The position numbers and the translations under genes were made by a program. Below, in pieces: positions 12,801 through 24,800 of a stretch of DNA of 64,000 bases. The notes beneath the pieces were generated by a model that searched no databases, was not told the DNA's origin, and saw only the letters and a list, made by a program, of their open reading frames with translations. Position 1 is the first letter of the stretch, and the number at the start of each line of letters is the position of its first letter. The stretch comes from Oxytricha trifallax. Lineage: Eukaryota > Ciliophora > Spirotrichea > Sporadotrichida > Oxytrichidae. Location: NCBI GenBank assembly GCA_000711775.1, contig ARYC01001127.1:26817-90816 (forward strand), given 5' to 3'.

Positions 12801-15800
12801 GGCTAGATATAGCCCTGGCATTAATTTCAGTGATGCTCTAAAATTTAAAGAAATTAAAAATTATAACAAAAATCTATTACGTATTATAATATTTTAGGTT
12901 TGCATTCGAAAATGAAAAAACAACTTAATTTTATTATTTATTATGTCAAACTAATAAGAACTAAAATTCAATATTTCACTCATTCTATAAAGAATACATA
13001 TTATTTAATTATTTGGGGGGGTACTATTTTATATCATCGCTGAAGTGAGATTTCTTGATTTTATTTGAAGGTAGATTTATTTATTTTAATTGAGACATTT
13101 AATCAAAGTTCAGCGAACTAGCTCTATAAATTAAATGAATTAGTACACATATAGTAAATTCCAGCTAATCTTTTTATTACTATATTTTCCAATTTAACTT
13201 CGATGAAATTTATTGTATAAATTTTCTTAACAATTTTAATCTTAATGATTTCAAAAATAATAATATAAATAACTTTAATTATTAAATATTAATTAATAAA
13301 TAGTCCTGAATTAATAAAGTTTGAAGATAGGCAAGATATTCCATAAGTGATAGAAATATAAAGTTTAACAGCAGATAATAGCATTTAACAAATTTTTTAT
13401 TTTTATAAATTCATATTGTAAAAACAAAGCATAATCTTGGAAATATTTTTTTTATAGATTCTAACAGTATATAATTTCAAGAACTAAACTACAATTGTAA
13501 TTTTTCATAATATATTTATGATATTTCTAAATTCATTTTTATTTAAAATATAATTGACTTTAGAGAATAAACATCATTTACATAAGATAACTAATAAAAC
13601 TGGTATAATGTATCTCATGGCTAATTTACCATGAAGTAAAGCACTCTTTCCTAACTTAAAACTTTAATAAATTATTAGATTGGAGCTAAATCTATAATGA
13701 TCGATATAGATTTATAAAGTGGGTATATTTTAATATTACTTTGTTAATTTTTTGGATTAATACATAAAAACATAACTTATAACTTTTAAATATTGAAAAA
13801 AATTGAATAAAAATTATACATTACTACCTATATTTTGACTTTATTCCAGTTACCAATTGCTCATTTGATAAAAAAGAATTTAAAGCAACTTTCATTGATT
13901 ATGAAGATATTAATAAAATAAAAATAATTAGAGGGGAAAATATATAAAAAATTTCATGTTTAATATAGGACTTAAAGTTTGATTAAATGAGACAAAAAGA
14001 AAATACTAAAATACTAAAGTAGATATTTGAAAGTTAAATATTTTCTTATAACAAATTAACCATATTATTTAAATTTATAATATAATAACTCTTATATTAT
14101 AATTTTAACTTGAAATCCATTTTAAAATACATTTAAAGCATGGAATATTATTATAGAGGAATGAAAAAAATTATTGACTTCTAAATTTTAGAACATTAAT
14201 ATTTTACTAACATCAAATTTCAATAGTAAGCTCTAAAAATATTTTAAAAATTAAAACTATTTCTATTTCTGCAATAACAGCAGTAACACTAAACTTAATT
14301 AGTTATTTAAATATGAGAATATGCAGGTATCGTTATAATCAATAGACGAGAGTTTAATAGGAAGATATAAAGTGCAATTTTCATTCTCATCTCCTTTTGA
14401 AGAATTATTCTAACATAAATTAATTTATAATAAATTTCAAACTGAATAAATAAATAAAAAATTACTTCAAAATAAATTTGACTTGGTTGTTATTAAAAAC
14501 AACTTGCCTTACTTCATTCAAAAACCAACAAATATTTATGTAAGGTTAAGAGAAAAAATAATAATAAGAGTACCTTAATATTCTGATTTTGATTGTTTTA
14601 TAATTATAATTTCCTAATAATTTAAATTAAAATCTTGAATATATGCTCAAACAATTTTATTCTTTTAAACAATAATTATTTTCTATTTGTTAATCAGTAT
14701 GACTCAGAAATATTTATATATTAATACAATTTATAGCTTTTCTTTTCTATAAAATATTTTATTTTATTTTAATTTAATATAGATTTTAAACTCTTATTAT
14801 AATTTATATTGTAAATTATAATTGATATCATATATTTAACTTGATGATGAAGACATAAATACATTAAAATTAGTGATATTATTCGATAATGACATAATCT
14901 TCCCTCCTTTTGTTAGTTTAGTCTAAGATTCAATAATTAGGCATTAAATAATTAAATTTAAGTTGCCTATAAAATTATAAATATTGCAAATTCAAAATTA
15001 ATATACAGAATTTGAATTAAACTAAGTAAATCTTTATTTTTAAAATGCAGTTTAGATTTGGTAAAAATTCACAAAAAAAATATATTCAATAGGGGCATAA
15101 TAGAAAAATTTAATAAAATTAACTTTAAAAGAGTCAAGTAAGTTGCCTTAAATATAAATAATTTAACTTTTTGATATGATAAAAACTCACTTGATAATTT
15201 TAAAGTCAATATTAATTTAAGCCATTTTGGAATAAAAAAGAGTAAGATTATTTTTACTGCAATTAACAGCATTTAATTATTTAATTATAAAAATTAAAAA
15301 CCATATCTCGAAGTTATATCTTTAAGCTAGTTATTAATATTTTTTATAATCAATAATTTTCTCACCGACAGAATAAAAAGTACTGGGAAATCATTATATC
15401 ACCTACATTAATATTTATATTTTCTATGTTATAAATTAATTGAAAAATTAAATTTAATAAAACTTATGAAATTAAAAACAAAAGAAAGTTATCTTGATTA
15501 AAATTTATTCAATTTGGTACCTGTTAAATATAACATTAAAAAATAACTAGACCTTAAATTTTGCAATTAATTATTTATTGCATTATGAAAACAAAGAAAG
15601 AAAATTTGTTTAATTTAAAGATACATAAATAAAGCAGTATTTTTTTTATTAAAAATTGTTATATCTCACTCGACAATCAATTTAAAATGGTGCAACTTTT
15701 ATTAAAAAAAATATTCAAATTTCTTAATGTTAATTGACTAAAATAATAGCTGAGAAAGATTTATGTCAGTTAATTTTAGTTTAATTAACTGTATTATTTT

Positions 15801-18800
15801 ATTTTATTTATCTTCAATCTTGACAATAATTTTAATTTCTATTGTACTAAATTGTAATAAATAATATACTATTAACATCTTGACTGATGGAAAATATGGA
15901 TAAACCAATTACACTTAGAAAATAATCATACAAAAACCTATTTAAAATACTATCAAAGAAGCTTATAACTAAAGTGCGATAGCTATTGAAACTATATTTC
16001 CTCTCCCATCCATAATAAGTATTGATAATATTGGAATAGTAATTGTAAAATTTGGCAAATCAATCAAAGTAGATTAATCAATTTAATTAAAAAAATTAAA
16101 TGAAGTAATAAATAAAAACTAGATTTCATTAAGGAAGCAAGCTAGACTGTAAAAAATTATATTGAATTTAGTTTAACGAATTAAGATAATTTTAAAAACT
16201 ATGAACTTATATCATTGAGTCAAAATTAACTCATGTTAAAACTAAATTTCAATAACCCATTAAAAACAGATAATCTTTTTTTAATTTTTTTTATAAATTG
16301 TGCTAAAAAAAAAATTATAAATATAATTACTTTATATGATAAAATATGGGAGAATAAATATATCAGCAAAAAAGATTGTACAATTTTTAGTATTTATTGC
16401 TAATATCTTAGTAAGATGATAAAGATTTGCTTAATATGATATTTTATGGAAAAATTGTTGGAATAGGAGAAGATTTCAAAAAAGTTAAAATTCTTAGTCT
16501 ATAACATGAAATTTTTAGAAATTTTTAAATAACAAAATTAATAATACAATAATAAATATATTGTTATTAGTGAATGTGAATTATGGAGAAAATAAAAAAG
16601 AATCAAAATTGATCTCTATATTAAACATCCTTAACTAAAGGTAATCATTATTATTTATTACTGTTGATATATATATTGTTAGATCTGAAATTGCTTAATC
16701 AGATATTAGTATATATTATTGTCTCCGGGTTTACCTAGATCACAGAATCTCAGACTGTCAGTGAGTCTCCGTGCTCTCAGTGTATCAGTGATTTCTCATT
16801 TTTTTGTTTTGCCATTTTTATGCAATCATGGATAGTCAGAGTACTCTTCATCTTCAGTTCTCAATAAGTCACCTATAATTTCAAAAAGTACATTCAAAAC
16901 CCCAAAACCCCTTAATGAGGTTTATAAGTGCTTTGATTTGTAGGGAATTTGTTAGAGGTTGGGGTTATTAATAGGTTTTAATGTGAAATATTCAGTAAAT
17001 GTATTTAATTTAATCACTCAAAATGCACTTTTGGATCATGTGGAAGAGGTCTGTGGTTAATTTTATTCAACCATTATTCTATTTACTCTATCGATATGTT
17101 TGATCGCGAGTTTGGCTTGATTATTACTTACTCTGCCATATATTTCATTACTTGAGATACTCTTATTTTATCTATAAGCTGCTTTATTCTTTGCTTCGCA
17201 TCCTTTTCACAACTTGTTGAGTAATAATCTTTGCGCGGCATATCGGATTCTATTATTATTGCTGCTATTGCCCAGAAATCTTATTGAAAGTCTCCGTCTC
17301 TCCAGTCATTTCTTTCTGGATAAAAGCCTGGAGTTCCTATTACACTTCCTAGCCTTGATGCTTCCACTCTTAATGCTCTGTTGAAGTCAATAATTGTCAT
17401 TCTTACAGGTGAAAAGTTTATTATTATATTCTCAGGCTTCAAATCTCTGTGAACAAAGGGTAACTTATGTAACTCTCTTATGCCTACTAAGGTTTAAGTT
17501 GCTATCAAAGCAAGCAACTTATGATTCCTTTGATCACTAATGAAATCTCTGAGGGTCATTTCATAGTGTGGGAGTCTGAAAGTAACATGATCTTTGGCGA
17601 GTAGAACAGCATCTAGCTTGATTAAGTGCTTGCACTCTTTAAATTTTGCTTGAGTGAGTACTTGATACTAGTTAGTAAACTATATCTAATATTTATATTC
17701 ACTTAATGATAGTTGAAAGGATAAACCTTGTAAGCATATTGATGATCATTGATAACTTTCTTATCAAAGGAGTCTTCTAGAATAAGATAAATTTAAAGAG
17801 AAGTATCTAAATCTATCTAAGCAAGAGCAGGTATTTTCTTGTATTGAATTTTGATCACAATTATTTTTATTTCAGAGGTCAGTTGGTTGTGTGCCTTCCT
17901 AACGTACTCTAACTCACTGGCTTATTCAGAAACTACGACCTTAGAATATTCCCTCGCTTTACTTTTGTTTAGAAGCTTCAGCTCAATTTCATTGTTTTCA
18001 ACTTCTATATCTTTCTTGTGAGCATTTAAAAGATGCTTCTTTAAGTCTCTTGTATGAGAGTATTGCCTATGGTACTTAAAGCAATCATACTTCCCATCGA
18101 TTTTGTCATGCTTTAAGTATACAGTAGGCTTGGCTTCTCTATGCTCCTTCATATGTCTATACCAGCTTGATTTATCAGTAAAATCTCTCTCACAGCTCAC
18201 AAAAGTATACTTCTATTTCTTCAGTTTGTATAGGATTTCATTAAAACCTTTCTCCTCCTCTCTGTCTCCCACACACTTATTTGCAATTTATTTTCTATTA
18301 TTAATTTCTATTTTAATGACAGAGACTTCAAGTGATAGCTCTGGTAGTTCTTTATGGGAGTTCATCTCACAGCTATCACACTTTTTATTGCTGCCAAAGG
18401 TAAGTCTCAATTAGTTTGATGGAAGTGCTATTGTTTTTCTTAAAATGTTAGCGCACATATTTAAATTTGAATTTAAAATTATAAAACTGCCTCTATAACT
18501 GAGAGCTTTGCAAGCCTACAAGTTCAAGGGAAGTTCTTAGAGTATTAAAGAAGAATTATGAGTGTTAAGAGTAGATCCAGCTCTACATATGGGTGAGGAA
18601 GTAACCATTTTACTTTCAATAATAAGTTGATTATAGTACGTACCGATTTAGGAGGTGCACCTGCTTTAGGAGGTATTTTGTGATTTTATGATTAAAATAA
18701 GGATGCTCCTAATTAAGTACTAGCATTTAGGATCTTCTCCTTATTAAGAACGTACCAATTTAAATTTAAAAATATGGAACTAAAACAGTGGAAATTGATA

Positions 18801-21800
18801 TCAATCTGTCAAGTTTGAAACCAGTTCTCAAAACCTTCTCCATATCCTTCTTAGAGGTTGACCTCCTTTATTATGCCTATATTTAAAAGTAAGTTTTACA
18901 GAGATAAATAATTGAAATCAATAAACTTAAATTTGAATATCATTTCATAGATCTGTAAACAAGATGGAGTCAATGAATGATGCAATGAAAAGAGTGCAAG
19001 CACAAGAATTGATTCAAAGATTTAGAAGCAAGGAGGATTTGCATCGCTACCTGGTGCAGCAAGGTAATGAACTTATAGCTAACTAATCTTGATTATGTAG
19101 TTGGTTTGTTCCTGCCAACGATGGAAGGTACTAAAATTTCATTTCTAAGAGCTATACTCTGCGAAGAGAAGAAAGCATAGAAAACTTAAGATGTAAAGTT
19201 TGCAGAATTCCAAACTATCCAGAGATTTCAGTGACTAACTTATATGTGATGCTATGAAAGACCCAGAGGTTTCGCAGTACCTGCCTACTAAAAAGTAGTT
19301 GTCAAATAAACGACCTGAAAGAAACTATTTCTTTGGCATACTTGCAACGATTAAGGAGATTACTTGAAAGAAATTATTCAAGAATCTCATAAGAAAAGGT
19401 ACAGCATCTCTTCAGAAGATAAAGACAAACAAGGGATCAAGATAAGTGAGAGCTGGCTATCAGAGCTGCAGAAGCACCCTTATATTTCAAGTAAGATTTG
19501 TAGCTTAACTCTTTAGAAAAATCTGGTACTGGCATCTTCTTGATGAAGGAATAGAGCAAGCTTCACAGAGAGCGAAAGTCGCAGACAAAGTATGAAGTTA
19601 GCAAGAGACTTTATTCAAATATTTAGCCTCCAGAGTCAATGAACATAGATGCTGGAGCTGGCAGCAAGAGAAGAAACTTAGGAGGAGGGAAGCAAGAAGT
19701 AGAAGAAAAGAAAGAGAATCCAGCTCCAACTAAAGAATTTAAAATATGACTTATATATTCATTAACTTAACTACAAAACTTATTTATATACATTCACTCT
19801 CGCTTCTTTCGCACACTTTTAAGCTAACTAATTATCTACTCTCTTCGCTGAACTTTTAATAAAGTCTACTGTATCGATAGGTAGGTCATGCATCAAGTGG
19901 TATTGCAGCAGTTTCTTGTAATGTCCTTTTAAAATATCTCAGTAGAACTCAATTCCATTAAACCATGGACTGTAAGGTACGTTGAACACTGACGTTATTC
20001 TAAGTTTTTCATAACTCTTCATTGTTTCTTTAGTCTTATGAACAGAAAGATTATCAACAAACAGTATAATCTCTTATTCAGGGTACTTCTCTCTCAGCTG
20101 TTCTAAGAACTTGATATACTGCTCTGTCTTAATAGAGCGAGGATGAATAACATAAGTTTCTAAACCAGCATCCTCGCTAATTCCTCCAAGAATTGCCATT
20201 GTTTATACTTTGACTTTCTAGTCATATACTTCTATGTTGCTATGCCTCTTTACCAAGACTTCTAGATGAAAGTGTTGAATGTAAACACAGCTTCTTCAGC
20301 ATGAATAAACTTAATATTATTCTATTAGGCTCTCTGCATTTAATTATAAATATAATTTAAGTTGTTGTTGTAAAATGGCAGAGTGAAATCAATAACTCTC
20401 TTGATACGATTTACACCTTTGCAAGATATACTGTTTCATTTATAAATGTTTGCAACATACTATACAGAGATCTTCAACTCAGGGAACTGGAGTTGAAACA
20501 TAATAGCTCGTTAATCGAGAGAGAAGAGACCAATACTTCAAAGTTTTTTCATTAATAAGATAGTCAATATGCTTCTATAGAAACTTTGACTTCCTCTTAG
20601 GCTAAGAATTCAGCTATTATTGCTTTAATTACACAGCTTTCAAGCGGTGAGATCGAACAGTTGATGGACTACGCTTGAAGAGCAGTGCAAATAGACTTAT
20701 AGTTCAGTACTGGTTTGATTTATTCACTATACATATCACATCCATAACGCAGTTTATACACTAAATCTATAAACTCTTCATCATAAATAGACCCCAAAAG
20801 CTTGCTATTTTTTATCGCATTTAATTAATAGCCCCAACCCCTAACAAAATTCCCTACAAATCAAAGCGCTTGTAAACCTCATTAAGGGTTTTTGGAGTTT
20901 TTATTGCACCTCCATCTTATCTGGTTACATCGGAAAGAGAATCTTCGTCTTCACTTGGAGTTGTAGTACTAGGCTCTTCGGAAACAGTGTTTGTCCGCGC
21001 ATGAGTAGAAATGCAATAGTCCTGGGGGCCACGTCCCACGCACCCATTTTCATCAGCTCCGGCAGGTTGGTGCTCCATGTTTACTCAACAATAACACTTT
21101 AATAAATATATTGTTCATTATTACAAATTAAAATTCCTAAGCAACTATCTTCTGTAGATGAACAGTTATATTTAAATAGGACTTCAGGAATACTGTAAAG
21201 TATTGTCATTACACTTGTGACAACCAATATTTTAATTTATTTATAATAGACAGTTTATTTTGTTAAAGTGCTATATTATAGGTTAAAATGAATAAAAAAT
21301 TAGATATCTTAAATTATTTTTTAATGCTGGTCTAACACTAATATAATCAGTCGGAATGTAATTTGTTTGGGGATTTTTGAATGCTCAGCAAATCTTGTCA
21401 CATTATACTTAATTAATATTTAATATTAAGTGTAAACATGTGCAGCTGTTTAACTTACACATGCCATCTAACATAAACTACTTCTATAATTTAATCTAGG
21501 GGTCATTGAAATTTTAAATTTACAATGCTCTCCCCATTACTTAGTTTATATTCTCAATAGACTAGGATGATAAACCTTTCAATTAGGCGTTTGCAGACTT
21601 CGGATACGATCAGACATCACTCATACTTAACTTAGACATGCTGTTTTATATTTATTTACTTTATCCAGTGTTAATTGTACTTTATTTTTGGGATTTAATT
21701 AATTTTCTAATTAATAGTAGTATATGTTATTAATTTACTCAGAAAATATAAGATAGCCTTATATACAGTTAAAATTAGGATATTCAGAATGAGCAATATA

Positions 21801-24800
21801 TAATAGCGGATAAAAACTATATTATAAATTTAAGTAAATTGTTATTAAATTCTATTCATATTGAAAGTCTGTTATTAAGTATATTCAAGAATAAATTTTT
21901 AATTCAACTATCTACTATTAAGAAATATAAAAATATCTCCAAAATCTCTGTGCTTTTTGTTATTTACTTTTTATATTAAATAAAGACGTGCTTCTAATGA
22001 TATTGTGAATAATATTTTAATTTATTTTAAAAATCAAGAATAATTAATTTATTTAAATTATTTCATAAGCTAAACATTAAAATTCTAAAAATTTATATCC
22101 TCAATCTATTTCTTGATAGATGTATTATCAGCTTTTATACCGAGGTAAATAAAATAATTTTAATTTTAACTGAGTATTTAGATTAATAAAAGTCAAGGAT
22201 TACTTAAGAAAAATAGTATTCTTTTAGTATTGTTGTATTAATTGTTTTCATAATATATAATATTTTAAATAAATGAATAAGTTAAAATAAAATATTTAGA
22301 TATTTCTTATTGAAAAAAGTATCTCAAAATAGTGTTTTTTTAAAAATAAATACTACTCTTATATTGTTATTTATATTTATTGATATTTGATAAGGTTAAT
22401 TAAAGAATCTTATTTGGTTATGCTAATATCAATTATGATCTTTTTTATAGAATTTAAGCAAGCAAATCTAAGCAATTCCCAAGCAAAATTCGAGCAGTTG
22501 CTTGCAATTATTACACTTGTAAGAATCAAATTCCAAAACCCTTTTACTAGATCTAGGTGTGTTTTAATGAATAAAAAATCCTTAAATTTAACATTTACAT
22601 TCATTTTAATTATTATCATTGAAATTGTAATTCTTAGTTTTAATAAAGATTAAACTCTTAGAGTAAAATTATTGAATTATATAAATATAGAAAATTTTAA
22701 TTATTTTAAATAAAGTGTATGTATGATTAAGCTTAATAAAATTGCTCAATCCTATAGTAACTTCTATAATTCTTTATTAAGTGCTTTATCATTTCGTTAT
22801 AAAGCTCAAATTATATTTAAATTATTTTTAAGTTCCCAAGTTAATTTTGAGTAAAAATTGTAATTTTAATTAGTGATTAATTAGGTGCTATTATTATATA
22901 AATTAAGGTTTTAAATAACGTTGTCACTTTTGAGCATATTACAATTTTACATCTTTTTATATAATAAATTTCTAATACTTTTATGTAAATACACTTAATA
23001 AAACAATATTTTAAGCAATAATAAAATGATGTAAATTATTTTTACAAATAAAAGAGAAATAACAATATTTAAATCTAAAAAATAACTCATTTTGATGTAA
23101 ATGTTCTAATTTTTAAAAAAAAATATTCTAAATTAGTACAATTATTACTCGCTAATGTGGCCGAAAGTCAAGGAGCATTTAAGTGAAAGGAAGCTGTTGG
23201 AGTAACGAGAGAGAAATGGATCCCAGGAAATGCTAACGAATCGAAACTTTAACTGTCAGCGCCAAGTGCCATTTGTCAGCCCAAGGTTTGTTAGTGGCAC
23301 TACAAAACCTTGCATAAATGTGTGGCTCAAATATAAAATTTAAATAATCCCCAACGATAAAGGAAATTCAAAGAACATTAGCAATAGCTTAGGATGATCA
23401 CATGCAAGGTGAATAAACCAGCTAATTATAATTTATAATACGAAAACTTTAATTTATTAATTATTTAATTAACTTTAATACTAATGCTTGTAAGTCTAAT
23501 CAAAAATGGAAATCTCTCTAAAATTATCTTGTCTTCTTCTTCTTTGTCATCGTAAGTATCAAGTCCTTAGTCCTTTCTCCCTGTCGTCTTACGCAGCACC
23601 TGTCTTATGACATCTTACCAGGTAGGACCACTAAAAAATAAAAAATTTAAGATATACTTATTTTAAATTACATTATAAGTGAGTGCTCTAACTCCACCTG
23701 CGTCTAATCTATACAAATATTTTTTTAATATATTAAGTTTTTGATTAAATTAATTCATTTCTTACTATAAATAATAAATGCAATTCAAGATTAAATCATG
23801 AAATAATTTAGAAAAATCAAATCACACCTGTGACTAGAGTTGAATCATTTGGCGCATTATGCAAGTAGTCACAACGTATCTATACCAAATCACAATTAAT
23901 AAAGTTAATAATACATTAAAAAAAATAATAATACTGATTAATTAATAATGGGTTTCAAATAAATTTACACCTACTAATTCTTGCTTTTAGCATTTATCTT
24001 TCTATTAAAATAAAAAATAATAAACTTTCTTAACAAATTTATAAATTTTCATGAAAAAATTAACTAGAGCTATAAAAATTTATGGACATTTAAATTGAAT
24101 AACAATTTTTATAGTTGTTCAAATTCTTCTTAAAATAGAATGCTCAGCTTCTTAAGACTTCATAAAAAGGATGTTTAAGATAATAATGAAATGAACCTTT
24201 AAAATTCACTTTCCAAATCTCATATTTCATTCACATATAAGTTTCATAATCTGACGATAAATTTCTTATTAACAATTTAAATTTTCAAAAGTTATATAAG
24301 TACTCAAATTGAAACATCAATCCCCTAATTTATACATATGATCAAAATACATACAAAACTATGAAGGGGTTTTGGGGTTTTGAATATTACCTCACTTTAT
24401 ATAATTTTATATAGTCAATTATGATTATTCTACCTACCTTCTTTTTCTTGATTTACTATTTCAAATTAAAAGGATATGTGATAAAAATCAATATTAAAAA
24501 CTTAGATATTTTCAAATAAGGCATAACAATTGATAGACTTTCTAAGTTAATATATATTGAAATGTTTTATTTAAGAAGATGGGCTTTTATTTTGTCAGCC
24601 TTTTTCCTCTCTGAATATGCGATTATTAAAAATTTATAACTAATAGTAAATATTTAAAAAAAATACTGATTCAAAACTCTTATATAAAGATTAATTTGCT
24701 ATTTTTGATTAATTTACAATTTATTTTTACATATTATATATGTTTAATTATTTAGCTGTTGCTATTTATATTCCTGAATTTTATTGGATTAGCTATGTTA

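Larger units (their letters stand above)
16895..20902. mobile_element. Full-length TBE transposon, reversed orientation
   Basis: 4008 bp. The left tip is CAAAACCCCAAAACCCC, the right tip its degraded complement (GGGTTTTTGGAGTTTTT), flanked by ATT at 16892-16894 and 20903-20905 (the ANT rule of TBEs). Inner terminal repeats share CCTAACAAAATTCCCTACAA / complement. Gene content from left: 57K zinc-finger/kinase (minus), 22K (plus), transposase (minus). Eliminated from the macronucleus in known relatives. All three genes here carry small indels or nonsense changes, so the copy is probably not autonomous. Confidence 0.95.
22532..24382. mobile_element. Gutted TBE relic acting as an IES
   Basis: The left tip TCCAAAACCCTTTTACTAG is degraded; the right tip GAAGGGGTTTTGGGGTTTTG is well preserved; AAT on both sides (22529-22531, 24383-24385). 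1851 bp; no TBE gene left. It contains two GC-rich islands. Excision keeps the host frame open. Confidence 0.75.

Noticed and set aside
16895-16911. CCCCAAAACCCC tracts as true telomeres or chromosome ends
   Set aside because: They sit at the two ends of ~4-kb elements with ANT duplications and TBE genes; they are transposon tips, internal to the chromosome.
22387-22653. 88-codon ORF as one small membrane protein
   Set aside because: The part after 22531 is TBE tip; the real continuation is at 24383.
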